Source: RBG-16-57-11 sp964503145 (lineage in GTDB: Bacteria; Chloroflexota; Anaerolineae; Anaerolineales; UBA4823). From it: 64,000 nt of DNA. How positions within the stretch are numbered: position 1 is the first letter of the stretch; every line of letters begins with the position of its first letter. The stretch spans positions 620,001 through 684,000 of the forward strand of contig CAZCYV010000001.1 of the NCBI GenBank assembly GCA_964503145.1. Direction: 5' to 3'. A program made the translations under genes and the position numbers. Positions 7,683-17,187 of the stretch are shown here, piece after piece. Under the pieces are notes generated by a model that saw only the letters and a list, made by a program, of their open reading frames with translations, made no database searches and was not told where the DNA came from.

Positions 7683-8447
7683 ATGATCCGTCTGGAGTCG
7701 CTGACCTACACCTTCCCAAACCAACTGACCATTTTCAAGGATTTCAGTTGGAGCGCCGGGCGCGGCGAGGCCTGGGCCGTCCTGGGGCCATCCGGCTGTG
7801 GCAAGACCACCCTGCTGTACCTGCTGGCAGGGCTGCGCATGCCGACCGCCGGGCGGGTGCTGATCGATGGTCAGCCTCTGACGCGCCCCCGACCGCACAC
7901 CGGCCTGATCCTGCAGGATTACGGCTTGTTGCCCTGGGCCACCGTTCGCCAGAACGCCGAGCTGGGGTTGCGGGTGCGCGCGTTCTATGGGCCAGACGGC
8001 AAACATGCCCCGGAAGACTTCCGCCCCAACGTTGACCTGGATCCCTGGCTGGCGCGGCTGGGGCTGATACCCTTCCAGGATCAGTTCCCCGGGCAGCTCT
8101 CCGGCGGGCAGCGCCAGCGCACGGCCATCGCTCGAACGCTGGCGCTGCAGCCCGACCTGCTGCTGATGGATGAGCCTTTTTCATCTCTAGATGCCCCCAC
8201 TCGCCAAAGCCTGCAAAACCTGATCCTGGAACTTTGGGCCGAACAGGAGCTGACCCTGGTCATCGTCACCCATGCCATTGAAGAAGCCGCCATCCTGGGG
8301 CGCAAGATTCTGTTGCTTGGTCAGCCGCCCAACACGCGGGCCGAGGTGATCGAAAACCCCGGGGCAGCGCAGCCCGGGTTCCGCGATTCACCAGAATACA
8401 CCGCCTTGTGCCGTGAGCTGCGCCAGCGGATGGAAATCCCTGCATGA
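7683..8447 (+). CDS. ABC importer ATP-binding protein (SsuB/TauB-like)
   Basis: 254 residues with every ABC ATPase motif: Walker A GPSGCGKTT at about 37-45, the Q-loop LQDYGLLPW, signature LSGGQRQRTAIARTL, Walker B LLLMDEPFSSLD and switch His in VIVTHAIEEA. Q-loop and length match the nitrate/sulfonate/taurine branch. It energises import with the adjacent membrane protein. The stop overlaps the permease start by four bases (ATGA), which supports a stable complex. Confidence 0.9.
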   Translation: MIRLESLTYTFPNQLTIFKDFSWSAGRGEAWAVLGPSGCGKTTLLYLLAGLRMPTAGRVLIDGQPLTRPRPHTGLILQDYGLLPWATVRQNAELGLRVRAFYGPDGKHAPEDFRPNVDLDPWLARLGLIPFQDQFPGQLSGGQRQRTAIARTLALQPDLLLMDEPFSSLDAPTRQSLQNLILELWAEQELTLVIVTHAIEEAAILGRKILLLGQPPNTRAEVIENPGAAQPGFRDSPEYTALCRELRQRMEIPA

Positions 8448-9187
8448 AGCGACGCGACCTGTCCCTGGCGGTGATTGGCCTGCTGGCGCTGTGGCAAATC
8501 CTGGCCCTGATCATCGATCAGCCCATCCTGCCCACGCCGGTGGCTGTTTTACAGGCGTTCTTCAGAGAGTTGGTCTTTGGTGAACTTCCCGGGCACTTGC
8601 TTGCCAGCCTGTGGCGGGTGGTCGCCAGCACCGCGCTGGCGATCGCCCTGGCTGTGCCGGCCGGTCTGGCGCTGGGCCAATCCCAACACCTGAACCGCTT
8701 GTTCTCGCCGGTCATCTACCTGCTCTATCCGATCCCCAAGGTCGTCCTGGTGCCCATCGTGCTGCTGTTTCTGGGCATCGGCGACCTGGCCAAAATCGTC
8801 TTGATCTTCATGATCCTGTTCTTCCAGATTCTGGTGCTGGTGCGCGACCAGGCAGCCGGCATTCGCCCTGAGTTGATCCAGAGCGTCCGCAGCCTGGGGG
8901 CGGGGCGGCGAGCGTTGTTCCGCTTCGTGTATTGGCCCGCCAGCCTGCCGGCCATCCTGACTGCGCTGCGGCAGTCGGTCGGGACGGCGGTGGCCGTGCT
9001 GTACGTGGCCGAGTTGTTCGCCACCCGTCGCGGTCTGGGCTATTACATTTACTATTCCGGCAGCACGCTGTTCGATTACCCCGCCATGTACGCCGGGATC
9101 GTGGCCTTGAGCCTGATGGGACTGGGGCTGTATTTCACCGTGGACTGGCTGGAGCGCCGCCTTTGCCCCTGGCAATATGCCCATTGA
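8444..9187 (+). CDS. ABC importer permease (SsuC/TauC-like)
   Basis: 247 residues with about six membrane segments. The EAA coupling loop reads IQSVRSLGAGRRALFRFVYW followed by PASLPAILTALRQSVG, the ATPase docking site of BPD_transp_1 permeases. The late segment IVALSLMGLGLYFTVDWLER and the short basic C-terminus are typical of SsuC. It overlaps the ATPase gene by ATGA. The stop is 38 bases from the convergent menA stop, with no obvious terminator between them. Confidence 0.9.
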   Translation: MKRRDLSLAVIGLLALWQILALIIDQPILPTPVAVLQAFFRELVFGELPGHLLASLWRVVASTALAIALAVPAGLALGQSQHLNRLFSPVIYLLYPIPKVVLVPIVLLFLGIGDLAKIVLIFMILFFQILVLVRDQAAGIRPELIQSVRSLGAGRRALFRFVYWPASLPAILTALRQSVGTAVAVLYVAELFATRRGLGYYIYYSGSTLFDYPAMYAGIVALSLMGLGLYFTVDWLERRLCPWQYAH

Positions 9188-9225
9188 TTGATCGCCGAGG
9201 TTTCCACCACAGTGATCGCTTCCGG

Positions 9226-10131
9226 CTACAGGCTGACAGACCAGGCCGAGACAAGCAACCCCAGCGAAAAGAGCAAACCATAAACCAGCGTCAGGCGGCC
9301 GGTGCCGGCCAGCGCCAGGTTGAGCGGGCGGCCCGCCTGAGTCCACACCAGGCGCGTCTGAGAGGCAGCCAGAGGCAGCGAAAACCAGGACAACAATCCC
9401 CAATAAGAAAAGCCAACCATCCCCATCAGGAACGGAACGAGGTACGCGGCTGCCAGGCAAAGCAGATATTCCCAACGCGTGCCGCTTTCCCCCAGGCGCA
9501 CCGCCAGAGTCCGCTTGCCTGCGGCGCGATCGGTGGCGATGTCGCGCAGGTTGTTCACCACTAGGATGGCGGTGATCAGGAACCCCATCGGCAGAGAAGA
9601 CCACAACGAAAGCGACGAAACCCGTCCCGCCTGGACGAAATACGTGCCGCAAACCGCCACAGGGCCGAAGAAGATGAAGACCACCAGATCTCCCAGACCA
9701 TAATAGCCAAAAGGAAACGGCCCGCCGGTATAGGCGACCGCCGCAGCAATGCTGGCGAGGCCAATCAGCAACACCGGCCAGCCCGCCTCCAGGAAGAGAT
9801 ACAGCCCCAGCAGCGCCGCCAGCCCAAAAACCACCCACATCCCCAGCAGCACCTGCCCGGGTTTGAGCAGGCCGGCCTGGGTGACGCGCACCGGGCCCAG
9901 GCGCGCCTGGGTATCGGCGCCGCGATAATAATCGAACACGTCATTGGCCAGGTTCGCGCCGATCTGCAGCAAGAGCGCCGCCAGCAGACAGGCTACCGCC
10001 GGCCCGAGACGAAACATCCCATCGTAAAAGGCAGCGGCCGCGCCGACGATGGTCGAAGCGGCTGCCGCAGGTAGCGTCTTCGGACGGATTGCCAGCAACC
10101 AGATTTGAAGGGGCGTGAGGTTGGTTGACAT
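9226..10131 (-). CDS. menA: 1,4-dihydroxy-2-naphthoate polyprenyltransferase
   Basis: Attaches the polyprenyl tail to DHNA in menaquinone synthesis, in the membrane. The 301-residue protein has UbiA-superfamily features: WLLAIRPKTLPAAAASTIVG at the start, the first Asp-rich motif NDVFDYYRGAD that binds the prenyl diphosphate through Mg2+, and the second motif NNLRDIATDRAAGKRTLAVR. It has eight to nine hydrophobic segments. MenA proteins, unlike UbiA, carry the Asn-Asp-Xaa-Xaa-Asp and RVTQAGLL pattern seen here. A TATAAT on the minus strand lies only nine bases before the ATG, so the message may be leaderless. Quinone dependence fits the HdrD-like oxidoreductase downstream. Confidence 0.9.
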   Translation of the reverse strand: MSTNLTPLQIWLLAIRPKTLPAAAASTIVGAAAAFYDGMFRLGPAVACLLAALLLQIGANLANDVFDYYRGADTQARLGPVRVTQAGLLKPGQVLLGMWVVFGLAALLGLYLFLEAGWPVLLIGLASIAAAVAYTGGPFPFGYYGLGDLVVFIFFGPVAVCGTYFVQAGRVSSLSLWSSLPMGFLITAILVVNNLRDIATDRAAGKRTLAVRLGESGTRWEYLLCLAAAYLVPFLMGMVGFSYWGLLSWFSLPLAASQTRLVWTQAGRPLNLALAGTGRLTLVYGLLFSLGLLVSAWSVSL

Positions 10132-10146
10132 ACGCGCTGTATTATA
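10131..10146 (-). promoter_or_regulatory. -10 box directly before menA start (possible leaderless message)
   Basis: On the minus strand TATAAT occupies 10146-10141 and the menA ATG starts at 10131. Transcription would begin at or within two bases of the start codon, and no ribosome site fits in between. The -35 is weak. Confidence 0.4.
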
Positions 10147-10307
10147 ATGGCGCTTCGCTGAAGCACATGGCGATTCTTTGACCGACTTACGGGCCAGCCC
10201 GATTTGGTCAATCGTTAACAGTCAATGAGTATCGCGCGTTTTCGCAACCCTGAGCGGCGTCCTTTGGGTACAATTGGGGGCATCCGCAACGGCGGATGGA
10301 GAATACG

Positions 10308-11504
10308 ATGTCCAGAAGTATATTGCTTTGCCTCCTGGTGGCTTTGATCGCCGCGCTCCTGGGCATGGCTCAGCCCGCTGCAGCGGCCAGGCAGCCGCAA
10401 TCGGGTAATCCGGCGCCGCCGCTGGCGTTGTGCCTGCCTGGAGTTTACACCTATCAGCCGGGCGATTGCCTGCCAGTGGGGCCTTCCGCCTACCTGAGCC
10501 GCATGGCAGAGAAGGGCATCACCCTGCCGCTGCCGCCACTGGCTTATAGCCGCATCGATCCGGCGCTGGGTAATGTGGATGTGAGATATGCTGAAGTACG
10601 CAATCTGCCTGCGCCAGTATTCTCATCTGTTGACGCTGCGGTCAACGGCAATCGAAAATCGGCCGCCGAGCGCCTGGATGGCAGTTTCGTGTACGTCTCC
10701 TACACAAACGAACAGCAGGCCGGCGGCAAGAAGCTATACGAAATTCGGCCTGGGGCATGGATCACCGGCAATTACATCTCGCGCCTGGGGGCGATCCCCC
10801 AACCGCACGGCATCACCTTCAACAACACACCCACCACCGCCTTCGGTTGGGTGCTGACTTACTTCGCCCAGACGCCACAGATCGAGACCAAGCGCACCCC
10901 CGGCTATGATACGCCGGACTACACCGGCCGCCTGCTCAACCTGTACGATATCGTGCAGGTGTTTGCCACGGAGCAGGTCAACAACGAGCCCTGGTATATG
11001 ATCGGTCCCGACGAATGGCTGCCGGGGAAATTCGTCGCCCGCGTGCTGCCTAATCCGAACCCGCCCGCCGGCGTGACCGGCGACCGCTGGATCGAGGTCA
11101 ATCTCTTCGACCAGACCCTGGCCGTGTATGACCAGCGGCGCCTGGTCTTCGCCACCCTGATCGCCAGCGGCGCCGAGCCGTTCTGGACGCGCCCCGGGGT
11201 CTTCCAGATCTACGAAAAACACGAAAAAACGCCGATGACCGGCGCTTTCGAGGCCGACCGCTCAGACGCCTATTACCTGGAAGACGTCCCCTGGACGATG
11301 TATTTCGATCAGGCGCGCGCCCTGCACGGGGCTTACTGGCGCGCCAAGATGGGCTTCGAGCAATCCCACGGCTGCGTCAACCTGACGGTGGGCGACGCGC
11401 ATTGGCTGTTCGATTGGAGCCAGATCGGCGATTGGGTTTACGTCTGGGATCCTTCCGGCAAGACACCCACCGACGAATCTCTGTACAGTTCGGGCGGTTA
11501 TTAA
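10308..11504 (+). CDS. Secreted L,D-transpeptidase (YkuD family)
   Basis: Cross-links or modifies peptidoglycan outside the cell by an acyl-Cys mechanism. About 398 residues. The signal peptide is SILLCLLVALIAALLGMA ending PAAAA. Two SH3-like modules follow (GNVDVRYAEVRNLPAPVF; QVFATEQVNNEPWYMIGPDEW), which probably bind the wall. The catalytic YkuD domain begins near WIEVNLFDQTLAVYDQRRLV and contains the His and Cys motif HGAYW...SHGCVNL. An ATG at 10296 is in frame, but GGAG at 10298-10301 with six-base spacing selects 10308. The S41 protease downstream is a separate gene on the same strand. Confidence 0.9.
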   Translation: MSRSILLCLLVALIAALLGMAQPAAAARQPQSGNPAPPLALCLPGVYTYQPGDCLPVGPSAYLSRMAEKGITLPLPPLAYSRIDPALGNVDVRYAEVRNLPAPVFSSVDAAVNGNRKSAAERLDGSFVYVSYTNEQQAGGKKLYEIRPGAWITGNYISRLGAIPQPHGITFNNTPTTAFGWVLTYFAQTPQIETKRTPGYDTPDYTGRLLNLYDIVQVFATEQVNNEPWYMIGPDEWLPGKFVARVLPNPNPPAGVTGDRWIEVNLFDQTLAVYDQRRLVFATLIASGAEPFWTRPGVFQIYEKHEKTPMTGAFEADRSDAYYLEDVPWTMYFDQARALHGAYWRAKMGFEQSHGCVNLTVGDAHWLFDWSQIGDWVYVWDPSGKTPTDESLYSSGGY

Positions 11505-11578
11505 CCTTCTATCGGCTTCGGATCCCAGGCTGAGAACGCGTCTGTATGCCAGCCCAACTCTTTTCACGAATCATCCCC

Positions 11579-12997
11579 ATGCATCTGCTGCGCAGATTGC
11601 TGCTCTTGGTGTTCCTGCTGGCGCCCCTGGCATGCAAAGCCACCCAGGGGCAGTGGCTGGCCTCCCCGACCGAGCCGCCAACGGCCACCGCCATCCCCCC
11701 CACCGCCACTGCGTCCCCCCTGCCACCCTCGCCTACGGTACCATCGCCCACCCCGACCCAGACCGCAACACCCACAGCGACCCCGCTGCCCACCGCCACG
11801 CCTACGCCGATCCCCTCTCTGACCCCGTTGCCGACCAGCGATCCCCAGGCAATTACCCGCCAACTCGCTGCCTTCGAGGAATTGTGGAACATCGTCAATC
11901 AGAATTATCTTTACCCCGATTTCAATGGCCTGGACTGGAATGGGATCAGACAGGTTTATCGCCGACGGATCGAAGCTGGTCTTAGTGATGAAGCGTTCTA
12001 TGATGCGATGCGAGAGATGATCTTCCGCCTGGGCGACGACCATTCGAGCTACCTCAGCCCACGTGAAGCGAGAGAGGACGATCAAATGCGCCTGGGCGAG
12101 GTGGATTATGTCGGCATCGGCGTGCGCAGCTATCTGGTGCCCGAAAAGCGCAGCCTGGCGGTGCTGCTGGTCTACCCCGGCAGCCCGGCGGAGCAAGCCG
12201 GGATCAAGATGCACGATAATATCCTGGCAGTGGATGGGCAACCGGTGGTCGGCGAGGATGGCGCCCGCCAGAACCTGCTGCGCGGCCCCGAGGGCACTAC
12301 CATCAATGTCACGGTGCAATCGCCCGGCGAGCAGCCGCGGACGATCTCCATCACCCGCCAGCGCGTCGGCGGCGCATTGCCGGTGCCCTTTTCAGTGCTC
12401 ACCACGCCTCAAGGCAAACGCATCGGCTACATTTTCATGACCTCCTTCGCCGATACCACCATGGATGAAAGCATCGCCCAGGCGCTGAATCAGATGTCCG
12501 CCGAAGCGCCGCTGGATGGGCTGATCCTGGATAACCGCTTCAACCCCGGCGGCGCCAGCGATGTCCTGTTGGACACGATGAACTATTTCGCCAAGGGGCT
12601 GATGGGCTATATTGTGGATCGGGAGCGGGAAACCCCTCTACGAGTACCCGGCATGGACATCGGCGGTTCGCAAAACATGCCGTTGGTGGTGCTGGTCGGC
12701 CCCGGCACGGCCAGCTTTGGCGAAGTGTTCGCCGGGGTGCTTAAGAATCTTGGGCGGGCCTATCTGATCGGCGAAAAGACCGACGGGAATGTAGAAATTC
12801 TCTCTATATACGACTTGAGCGATGGCGCGCGCGCTCAGATTGCTACCTTTACGTTCCGCCCGCCCAATCCAATCGACGAAGATTGGGAAGAGACCGGCAT
12901 CATCCCCGACCAGACGGTCGTCAGCGTTTGGGAAGAGGTCACCCAGGAGACCGATCCGGTCATCCAGGCCGCCCTGGCTTATTTCGACCAACGCTAG
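11579..12997 (+). CDS. S41-family C-terminal processing peptidase, lipoprotein
   Basis: Serine protease that degrades or trims envelope proteins. About 472 residues. The signal peptide MHLLRRLLLLVFLLAPLAC ends in a lipobox-like Cys. Residues 25-85 form a Thr/Pro-rich linker. The catalytic core has a cap region (FDALREM-like YDAMREMIFRLGDDHSSYL), a PDZ domain (VYPGSPAEQAGIKMHDNIL) and the S41 catalytic pair: Ser in GTASFGEVFAG and Lys in IGEKTDGN. The frame is open from ATG 11546, but only the ATG at 11579 begins a normal signal peptide; neither has a strong ribosome site. Confidence 0.87.
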   Translation: MHLLRRLLLLVFLLAPLACKATQGQWLASPTEPPTATAIPPTATASPLPPSPTVPSPTPTQTATPTATPLPTATPTPIPSLTPLPTSDPQAITRQLAAFEELWNIVNQNYLYPDFNGLDWNGIRQVYRRRIEAGLSDEAFYDAMREMIFRLGDDHSSYLSPREAREDDQMRLGEVDYVGIGVRSYLVPEKRSLAVLLVYPGSPAEQAGIKMHDNILAVDGQPVVGEDGARQNLLRGPEGTTINVTVQSPGEQPRTISITRQRVGGALPVPFSVLTTPQGKRIGYIFMTSFADTTMDESIAQALNQMSAEAPLDGLILDNRFNPGGASDVLLDTMNYFAKGLMGYIVDRERETPLRVPGMDIGGSQNMPLVVLVGPGTASFGEVFAGVLKNLGRAYLIGEKTDGNVEILSIYDLSDGARAQIATFTFRPPNPIDEDWEETGIIPDQTVVSVWEEVTQETDPVIQAALAYFDQR

Positions 12998-13034
12998 GCC
13001 AAACTTATAACTTGCCCCAGGACAGCGGGCTCGC

Positions 13035-13056
13035 GGCTGGCTCGCCAGCCATTTTC
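13035..13056 (+). terminator. Terminator-like hairpin after the S41 protease gene
   Basis: GGCTGG-CTCG-CCAGCC (13035-13050) is a 6-bp GC stem with a 4-base loop followed by ATTTTC. It lies 38 bases after the S41 stop. The T-run is short, so termination may be partial. Confidence 0.45.
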
Positions 13057-13203
13057 GATGGCATTTGACGCAGCGCGGTACGACAAAGGTCACATTTGTG
13101 CTCCATACGGGGAAGATTATGGTAAACTGAAGCAGATTGTACATTCGGGCACAATTCACCCTTAAGCACCTTCCCACAATCTGATCCTAGCCGGAGGGAT
13201 ATC

Positions 13204-15213
13204 ATGCTCACACTGGTCGAAAAAATCCTGTTCGTGCTCGCCGCTCTGGCCTCCGCTTACGCGGCCTTCCGCGTGGCGCAACGGATCTACCGTACCCTGT
13301 TGCGCGGCCATGGAAAGCCCGACCTGAACCTGGCGCGTCGACGACTGGCGTCGGCGCTGATCAAAGTGGCCGTGCTGCAACCGACCTTCAAAATCCGCTT
13401 CTGGCCCAGCCTTTTCCATGCCCTGATCGCCTGGGGCTTTCTTTATTATTTGCTGATCAATCTAGGCGACGTCCTGGAGGCATTCATTCCCGGTTTTGCC
13501 TTTCTGGGGACGGGCGCAATCGGCGGGATTTACCGCCTGCTCGGCGACTTGCTCACCGTGGGCGTCCTGTTAGGAATGGTTGCCATGCTGCTACGCCGCT
13601 TCGTCCTGAAAACCCCTGATCTGACTGCCCGCAAGGACGTTCTGTTGCATCCGCAGGCGCGCTTCGGCATTCTGCGCGACTCAGCCATCGTCGGTTCATT
13701 CATCTTGATCCATGTGGGTTCGCGCTTCCTGGGACAATCCTTCGCCATCGCGCTGGAAGGTCAGGCCGACGCATGGCAGCCATTCGCCTCGACGGTGGCC
13801 GGCTTATGGAGCAGCGGGAGCGTAGCGGCCCTGACGGCAGGTGAGCACGTCAGTTTCTGGCTGGCGCTGGGCACCATCCTGGCGTTCATGCCCTACTTCC
13901 TGATTTCCAAGCACATCCACCTGTTCTTCGCGCCGCTCAATTTCTTGCTCAAACCGGAACGGCGCTCGATCGGCGAACTGAGCAAAATCGACTTCGACGA
14001 TGAAAGCCTGGAGCAGTTCGGCGCAACCCGCCTGGAAGACCTGGGCTGGGAGCAGATCATGGATGCCTACGCCTGCATCATGTGCTACCGCTGCCAGCAG
14101 GTCTGCCCGGCATACAATACCGGCAAGGTGCTTTCCCCGGCTGCGCTGGAGATCAACAAGCGCTACTTTTTGAACGCCGAAGGCGGGCGCCTGGCCAGGG
14201 GGGAGCAAAGCTCACAGACTTTGATCGAGTTCGCCATCCCAGTAGAGGCGGTGTGGGCCTGCACGGCCTGCGGCGCCTGCGTGGATATCTGCCCGGTGAA
14301 CAACGAGCCAATGCGCGATATCCTGGACATCCGCCGCGCTCTGGTGTTAATGGAGAATCAATTCCCCAAGCAATTGCAGGCGGCCTTCCGCGGCATGGAA
14401 CGCCAGATGAATCCGTGGGGCGTTTCACCCGCCGAGCGGATGAAATGGACAGAAGGCATGCCGGTCACCACCATCGATGAGAACCCTGAGCCAGAAATCC
14501 TGTGGTGGGTGGGTTGTGCGCCGGCCACAGACGCCCGGGCGCAAAAGACGGCGCGCGCCTTCGCCCGCATTCTCAACGCCGCAGGCGTCAACTATGCCGT
14601 GTTGGGCGAAGGCGAGCAGTGCACCGGCGATTCGGCCCGCCGCGCCGGCAAGGAGGATCTCTTCTTCGGGCTGGCGACCGCAAACGTCGAAATCCTCAAC
14701 GAAATCAAGCCCAAACGCATCGTCACCACTTGCCCCCACTGTCTGCACACCCTGAAGAACGAATACCCGGCCTTCGGCGGAAACTACACGGTCGTTCATC
14801 ACACCCAACTGATCAATGAGTTGATCGCCGCAGGGAAGCTCAGGTTGAAGCGCGATGGGTTGGAGAAGCTCACCTTCCATGACCCCTGCTATCTGGGACG
14901 TCACAATCTGATCCTGGATGCGCCGCGTCAGGTGCTCAACAGCCTGGGTGCGGATCTGCTAGAAATGCCCCGCCACGGCATGCAATCTTTCTGTTGTGGG
15001 GCCGGCGGGGCGCAGATGTGGAAAGAAGAGGAGCACGGCGTCGAGCGGGTCAGCGCCAACCGGTTCAAGGAAGCGCTTCAGACCGGCGCGCAGACCGTGG
15101 CTGTAGGCTGCCCCTTCTGCATGACGATGCTCAACGATGCCCGCAAAGACGCCAACAGCGAAGTGCAGGTGCTGGATATTGCCGAGATCGTGGCAGAAGC
15201 GTTGGAGGCCTGA
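13204..15213 (+). CDS. Membrane-bound HdrD-like iron-sulfur oxidoreductase
   Basis: 669 residues. The N-terminal about 250 residues hold five hydrophobic segments with His residues suited to heme b (NarI/HdrE-like). Two 4Fe-4S motifs follow: CIMCYRCQQVCP with its downstream partner, and CTACGACVDICP. The C-terminal half has two CCG (DUF224) domains: GCAPATDARAQ...CTGD...CPHCLHTL, and HDPCYLGRHN...CCGAGGAQMW...GCPFCMTM, which in HdrD bind a non-cubane 4Fe-4S cluster. It probably couples quinone and a soluble thiol or acyl-CoA/hydroxy-acid redox couple. GGAGGG precedes the ATG. It is monocistronic. Exact substrates are not visible. Confidence 0.87.
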   Translation: MLTLVEKILFVLAALASAYAAFRVAQRIYRTLLRGHGKPDLNLARRRLASALIKVAVLQPTFKIRFWPSLFHALIAWGFLYYLLINLGDVLEAFIPGFAFLGTGAIGGIYRLLGDLLTVGVLLGMVAMLLRRFVLKTPDLTARKDVLLHPQARFGILRDSAIVGSFILIHVGSRFLGQSFAIALEGQADAWQPFASTVAGLWSSGSVAALTAGEHVSFWLALGTILAFMPYFLISKHIHLFFAPLNFLLKPERRSIGELSKIDFDDESLEQFGATRLEDLGWEQIMDAYACIMCYRCQQVCPAYNTGKVLSPAALEINKRYFLNAEGGRLARGEQSSQTLIEFAIPVEAVWACTACGACVDICPVNNEPMRDILDIRRALVLMENQFPKQLQAAFRGMERQMNPWGVSPAERMKWTEGMPVTTIDENPEPEILWWVGCAPATDARAQKTARAFARILNAAGVNYAVLGEGEQCTGDSARRAGKEDLFFGLATANVEILNEIKPKRIVTTCPHCLHTLKNEYPAFGGNYTVVHHTQLINELIAAGKLRLKRDGLEKLTFHDPCYLGRHNLILDAPRQVLNSLGADLLEMPRHGMQSFCCGAGGAQMWKEEEHGVERVSANRFKEALQTGAQTVAVGCPFCMTMLNDARKDANSEVQVLDIAEIVAEALEA

Positions 15214-15240
15214 TTTCAACCGCCGATGGATGACCCTGGC

Positions 15241-16113
15241 CTAAATCTCGATCCCCAAGAAAATGCGGATGAGGTAGCCGATCACGAACGAGACTCCGGC
15301 CACGCTCAGGCTTAAGAGCGCCATCTCCAAAAAACGTTCGCGAAAAGGCTCATCCTTGGCGACCGAAATGTAATAGTTGAACGCGGCAATGATCAATACG
15401 GCGGTAGCTAGAGCCAGGCCAAGGTTAAGGTAGTAGTTGCTGAAGAGCAGATAAGGCAAAATCAGCAGGCTGACGGTCAGGATATAGGCAATGCCGGTAT
15501 AGACCGCCGCTCTCACCGGGCGTTTGGCGGTTTTTTCGGAGCGCGTCGACAGATATTCGGACGCCGCCATCGACATTGCCGCGGCGATGCCAGTGATCAG
15601 CCCCGATAAGGCAATCAACTGGGCGTTCTGAAGCGCGAGCGTCAGGCCAGCCAATGCGCCGGTTAGCTCCACCAGAGCGTCATTCAACCCCAGCACGACC
15701 GATCCAGCGTATTGCAGGCGCTCTTCGTCCAGCATGCCGATCAGCGCCTGTTCGTGCGCATTTTCGTCCTGGATCCAGGCGTCGATTTCAGGGATCGCAC
15801 TGCGCAACTCGGCGTAGTTGGATTGGGCCTGCTCTTCGCCGCGCTCCATCAGCTTGATGCCAAAGGTGAATCCAAAGACGCGGCTGATCAAAACGTATTT
15901 CCAAATCGCCCAGTGATCGGGATTGACGTCCTGTCCGGTGTATTTTTTCCAATCCTGGTAGTGGCGCAGTTCGTCCTGCGAGATTTTTTCGAGCACCATA
16001 CGGTTTTCAGCAGGTTGGACAATCTGCGCCAGGCGCTGATAGATGTGATGTTCGGTAAGCTCCAGACGCTGAAAAACCAGAAGCTGTTGTCGAATTTCGG
16101 GTGAAACCTGCAT
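15241..16113 (-). CDS. MbfA-like ferritin-VIT1 membrane protein (iron/manganese export)
   Basis: About 290 residues in two parts. Residues 1-130 are a ferritin-like di-iron bundle: LELTEHHIYQRLA, KISQDELRHYQDW and DENAHEQALIGM supply Glu and His ligands. Residues 135-290 are a five-segment VIT1/CCC1 transporter (GLNDALVELTGALAGLTLAL, AAAMSMAASEYLSTRSEKT). MbfA, the family with this fusion, exports iron and protects against peroxide. A TTG at 16119 is in frame, but AGGAAGG upstream is spaced correctly for ATG 16113. It follows the importer ATPase by 15 bases, placing import and export in one operon. Confidence 0.85.
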   Translation of the reverse strand: MQVSPEIRQQLLVFQRLELTEHHIYQRLAQIVQPAENRMVLEKISQDELRHYQDWKKYTGQDVNPDHWAIWKYVLISRVFGFTFGIKLMERGEEQAQSNYAELRSAIPEIDAWIQDENAHEQALIGMLDEERLQYAGSVVLGLNDALVELTGALAGLTLALQNAQLIALSGLITGIAAAMSMAASEYLSTRSEKTAKRPVRAAVYTGIAYILTVSLLILPYLLFSNYYLNLGLALATAVLIIAAFNYYISVAKDEPFRERFLEMALLSLSVAGVSFVIGYLIRIFLGIEI

Positions 16114-16128
16114 GGGCAAAACCTTCCT

Positions 16129-17187
16129 CTATCTGACCGCCTGCCCCCGGTAGAACACCGCCAGCGGATGGCCAGCGGCGATCCGCGCCTGAACGCGCAA
16201 GCCAACGGGCAGGATGAGCGCATGTTCTTTGATAGCGTGCAACAGATGGCCTGAGTCCAACTGAAGCTGGTACATATTATACCCGCCGCGGAAGTAACGT
16301 CGGGTAATGACTGCGTTGCCGCCCTCCGTCTGTGGCTCGAAATCGACATCGTCGGCGCGCAACGCCACCTGTACTGGCGTAGCTTCTGAAAGGGGCAGCG
16401 GCTGTGGCAAGAAGCCGAGTTCGGTGCGAACCCCTGCTGGCAGAGCCTCGCCAGGCAGAAAGTCGGTGTTGCCCATGAATTCAGCCACGAATTGCGTGGC
16501 CGAAGCGTGAAAGATCTCCTCTGGCGCGCCGACCTGCAACAGCCTGCCCTGCTGCATGACGCCCAATTGATCGCCCATGAACAATGCCTCTTCCTGGTCA
16601 TGGGTGACAAAGATCGCAGTGGCCTGCATCGTTTTCAAGATGCTGCGCACCTGTTCACGCAATTGCAGGCGCATATCTGCATCCAGGCCGCTAAACGGTT
16701 CGTCCATCAAAATCAGCGCCGGGCGCGGCGCCAGCGCCCGCGCCAGTGCCACCCGCTGGCGCTCGCCGCCAGACAGGGCGTGGGGATAGCGATTGGCGAA
16801 TCCCGCCAGCCCAACCAGGTCCAGCATTCCTTCTACAATGGAACGGATTTCACGGCGACCCTTGCCGCGCAAACCGAAAGCCACATTCTGAAAGACGCTC
16901 AAGTGTGGAAACAAGGCATGATCCTGGAACACCATGCCAATTTTACGCCGCTCGGGCGGCAAAAAGGTCTCGTGATCCGCGACGGTAAGCCCAGCGATGC
17001 CGATCCGGCCGGCATCTGGGCGCTCCAGCCCGGCGATCAGCCGCAGCGTGGTGGTCTTGCCGCAGCCGCTTGGCCCGACTAAAGCCAGTATCTCATTTTC
17101 CGACACCTTCAAGGAAACATCGTTCACCGCCGCCCGTTGACCCAGCGGAAAGCTTTTACTGAGATGTTCCACAATCAACATGCTCAT
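16129..17187 (-). CDS. fbpC: Iron(III) ABC importer ATP-binding protein (FbpC-like)
   Basis: 352 residues. Motifs in order: Walker A GPSGCGKTT near residue 40, Q-loop VFQDHALFPHLSV, signature LSGGERQRVALARAL, Walker B LILMDEPFSGLD and switch His in FVTHDQEEAL. The C-terminal about 110 residues form a TOBE-type regulatory extension (RADDVDFEPQTEGG), as in FbpC, PotA and CysA. The start overlaps the permease stop (ATGA). Assignment to iron rests on the substrate-binding protein and the adjacent DtxR-type regulator; the ATPase alone could serve other ions. Confidence 0.85.
   Translation of the reverse strand: MSMLIVEHLSKSFPLGQRAAVNDVSLKVSENEILALVGPSGCGKTTTLRLIAGLERPDAGRIGIAGLTVADHETFLPPERRKIGMVFQDHALFPHLSVFQNVAFGLRGKGRREIRSIVEGMLDLVGLAGFANRYPHALSGGERQRVALARALAPRPALILMDEPFSGLDADMRLQLREQVRSILKTMQATAIFVTHDQEEALFMGDQLGVMQQGRLLQVGAPEEIFHASATQFVAEFMGNTDFLPGEALPAGVRTELGFLPQPLPLSEATPVQVALRADDVDFEPQTEGGNAVITRRYFRGGYNMYQLQLDSGHLLHAIKEHALILPVGLRVQARIAAGHPLAVFYRGQAVR

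Noticed and set aside
8549..9838. Minus-strand frame of about 429 codons
   Set aside because: Overlaps antisense of the ABC permease and out-of-frame menA; no family-like sequence.
10125..10148. Plus-strand promoter TTGACA to TATAAT
   Set aside because: The spacer is only 12 bases, too short for sigma-70; the TATAAT fits better as the minus-strand menA -10.
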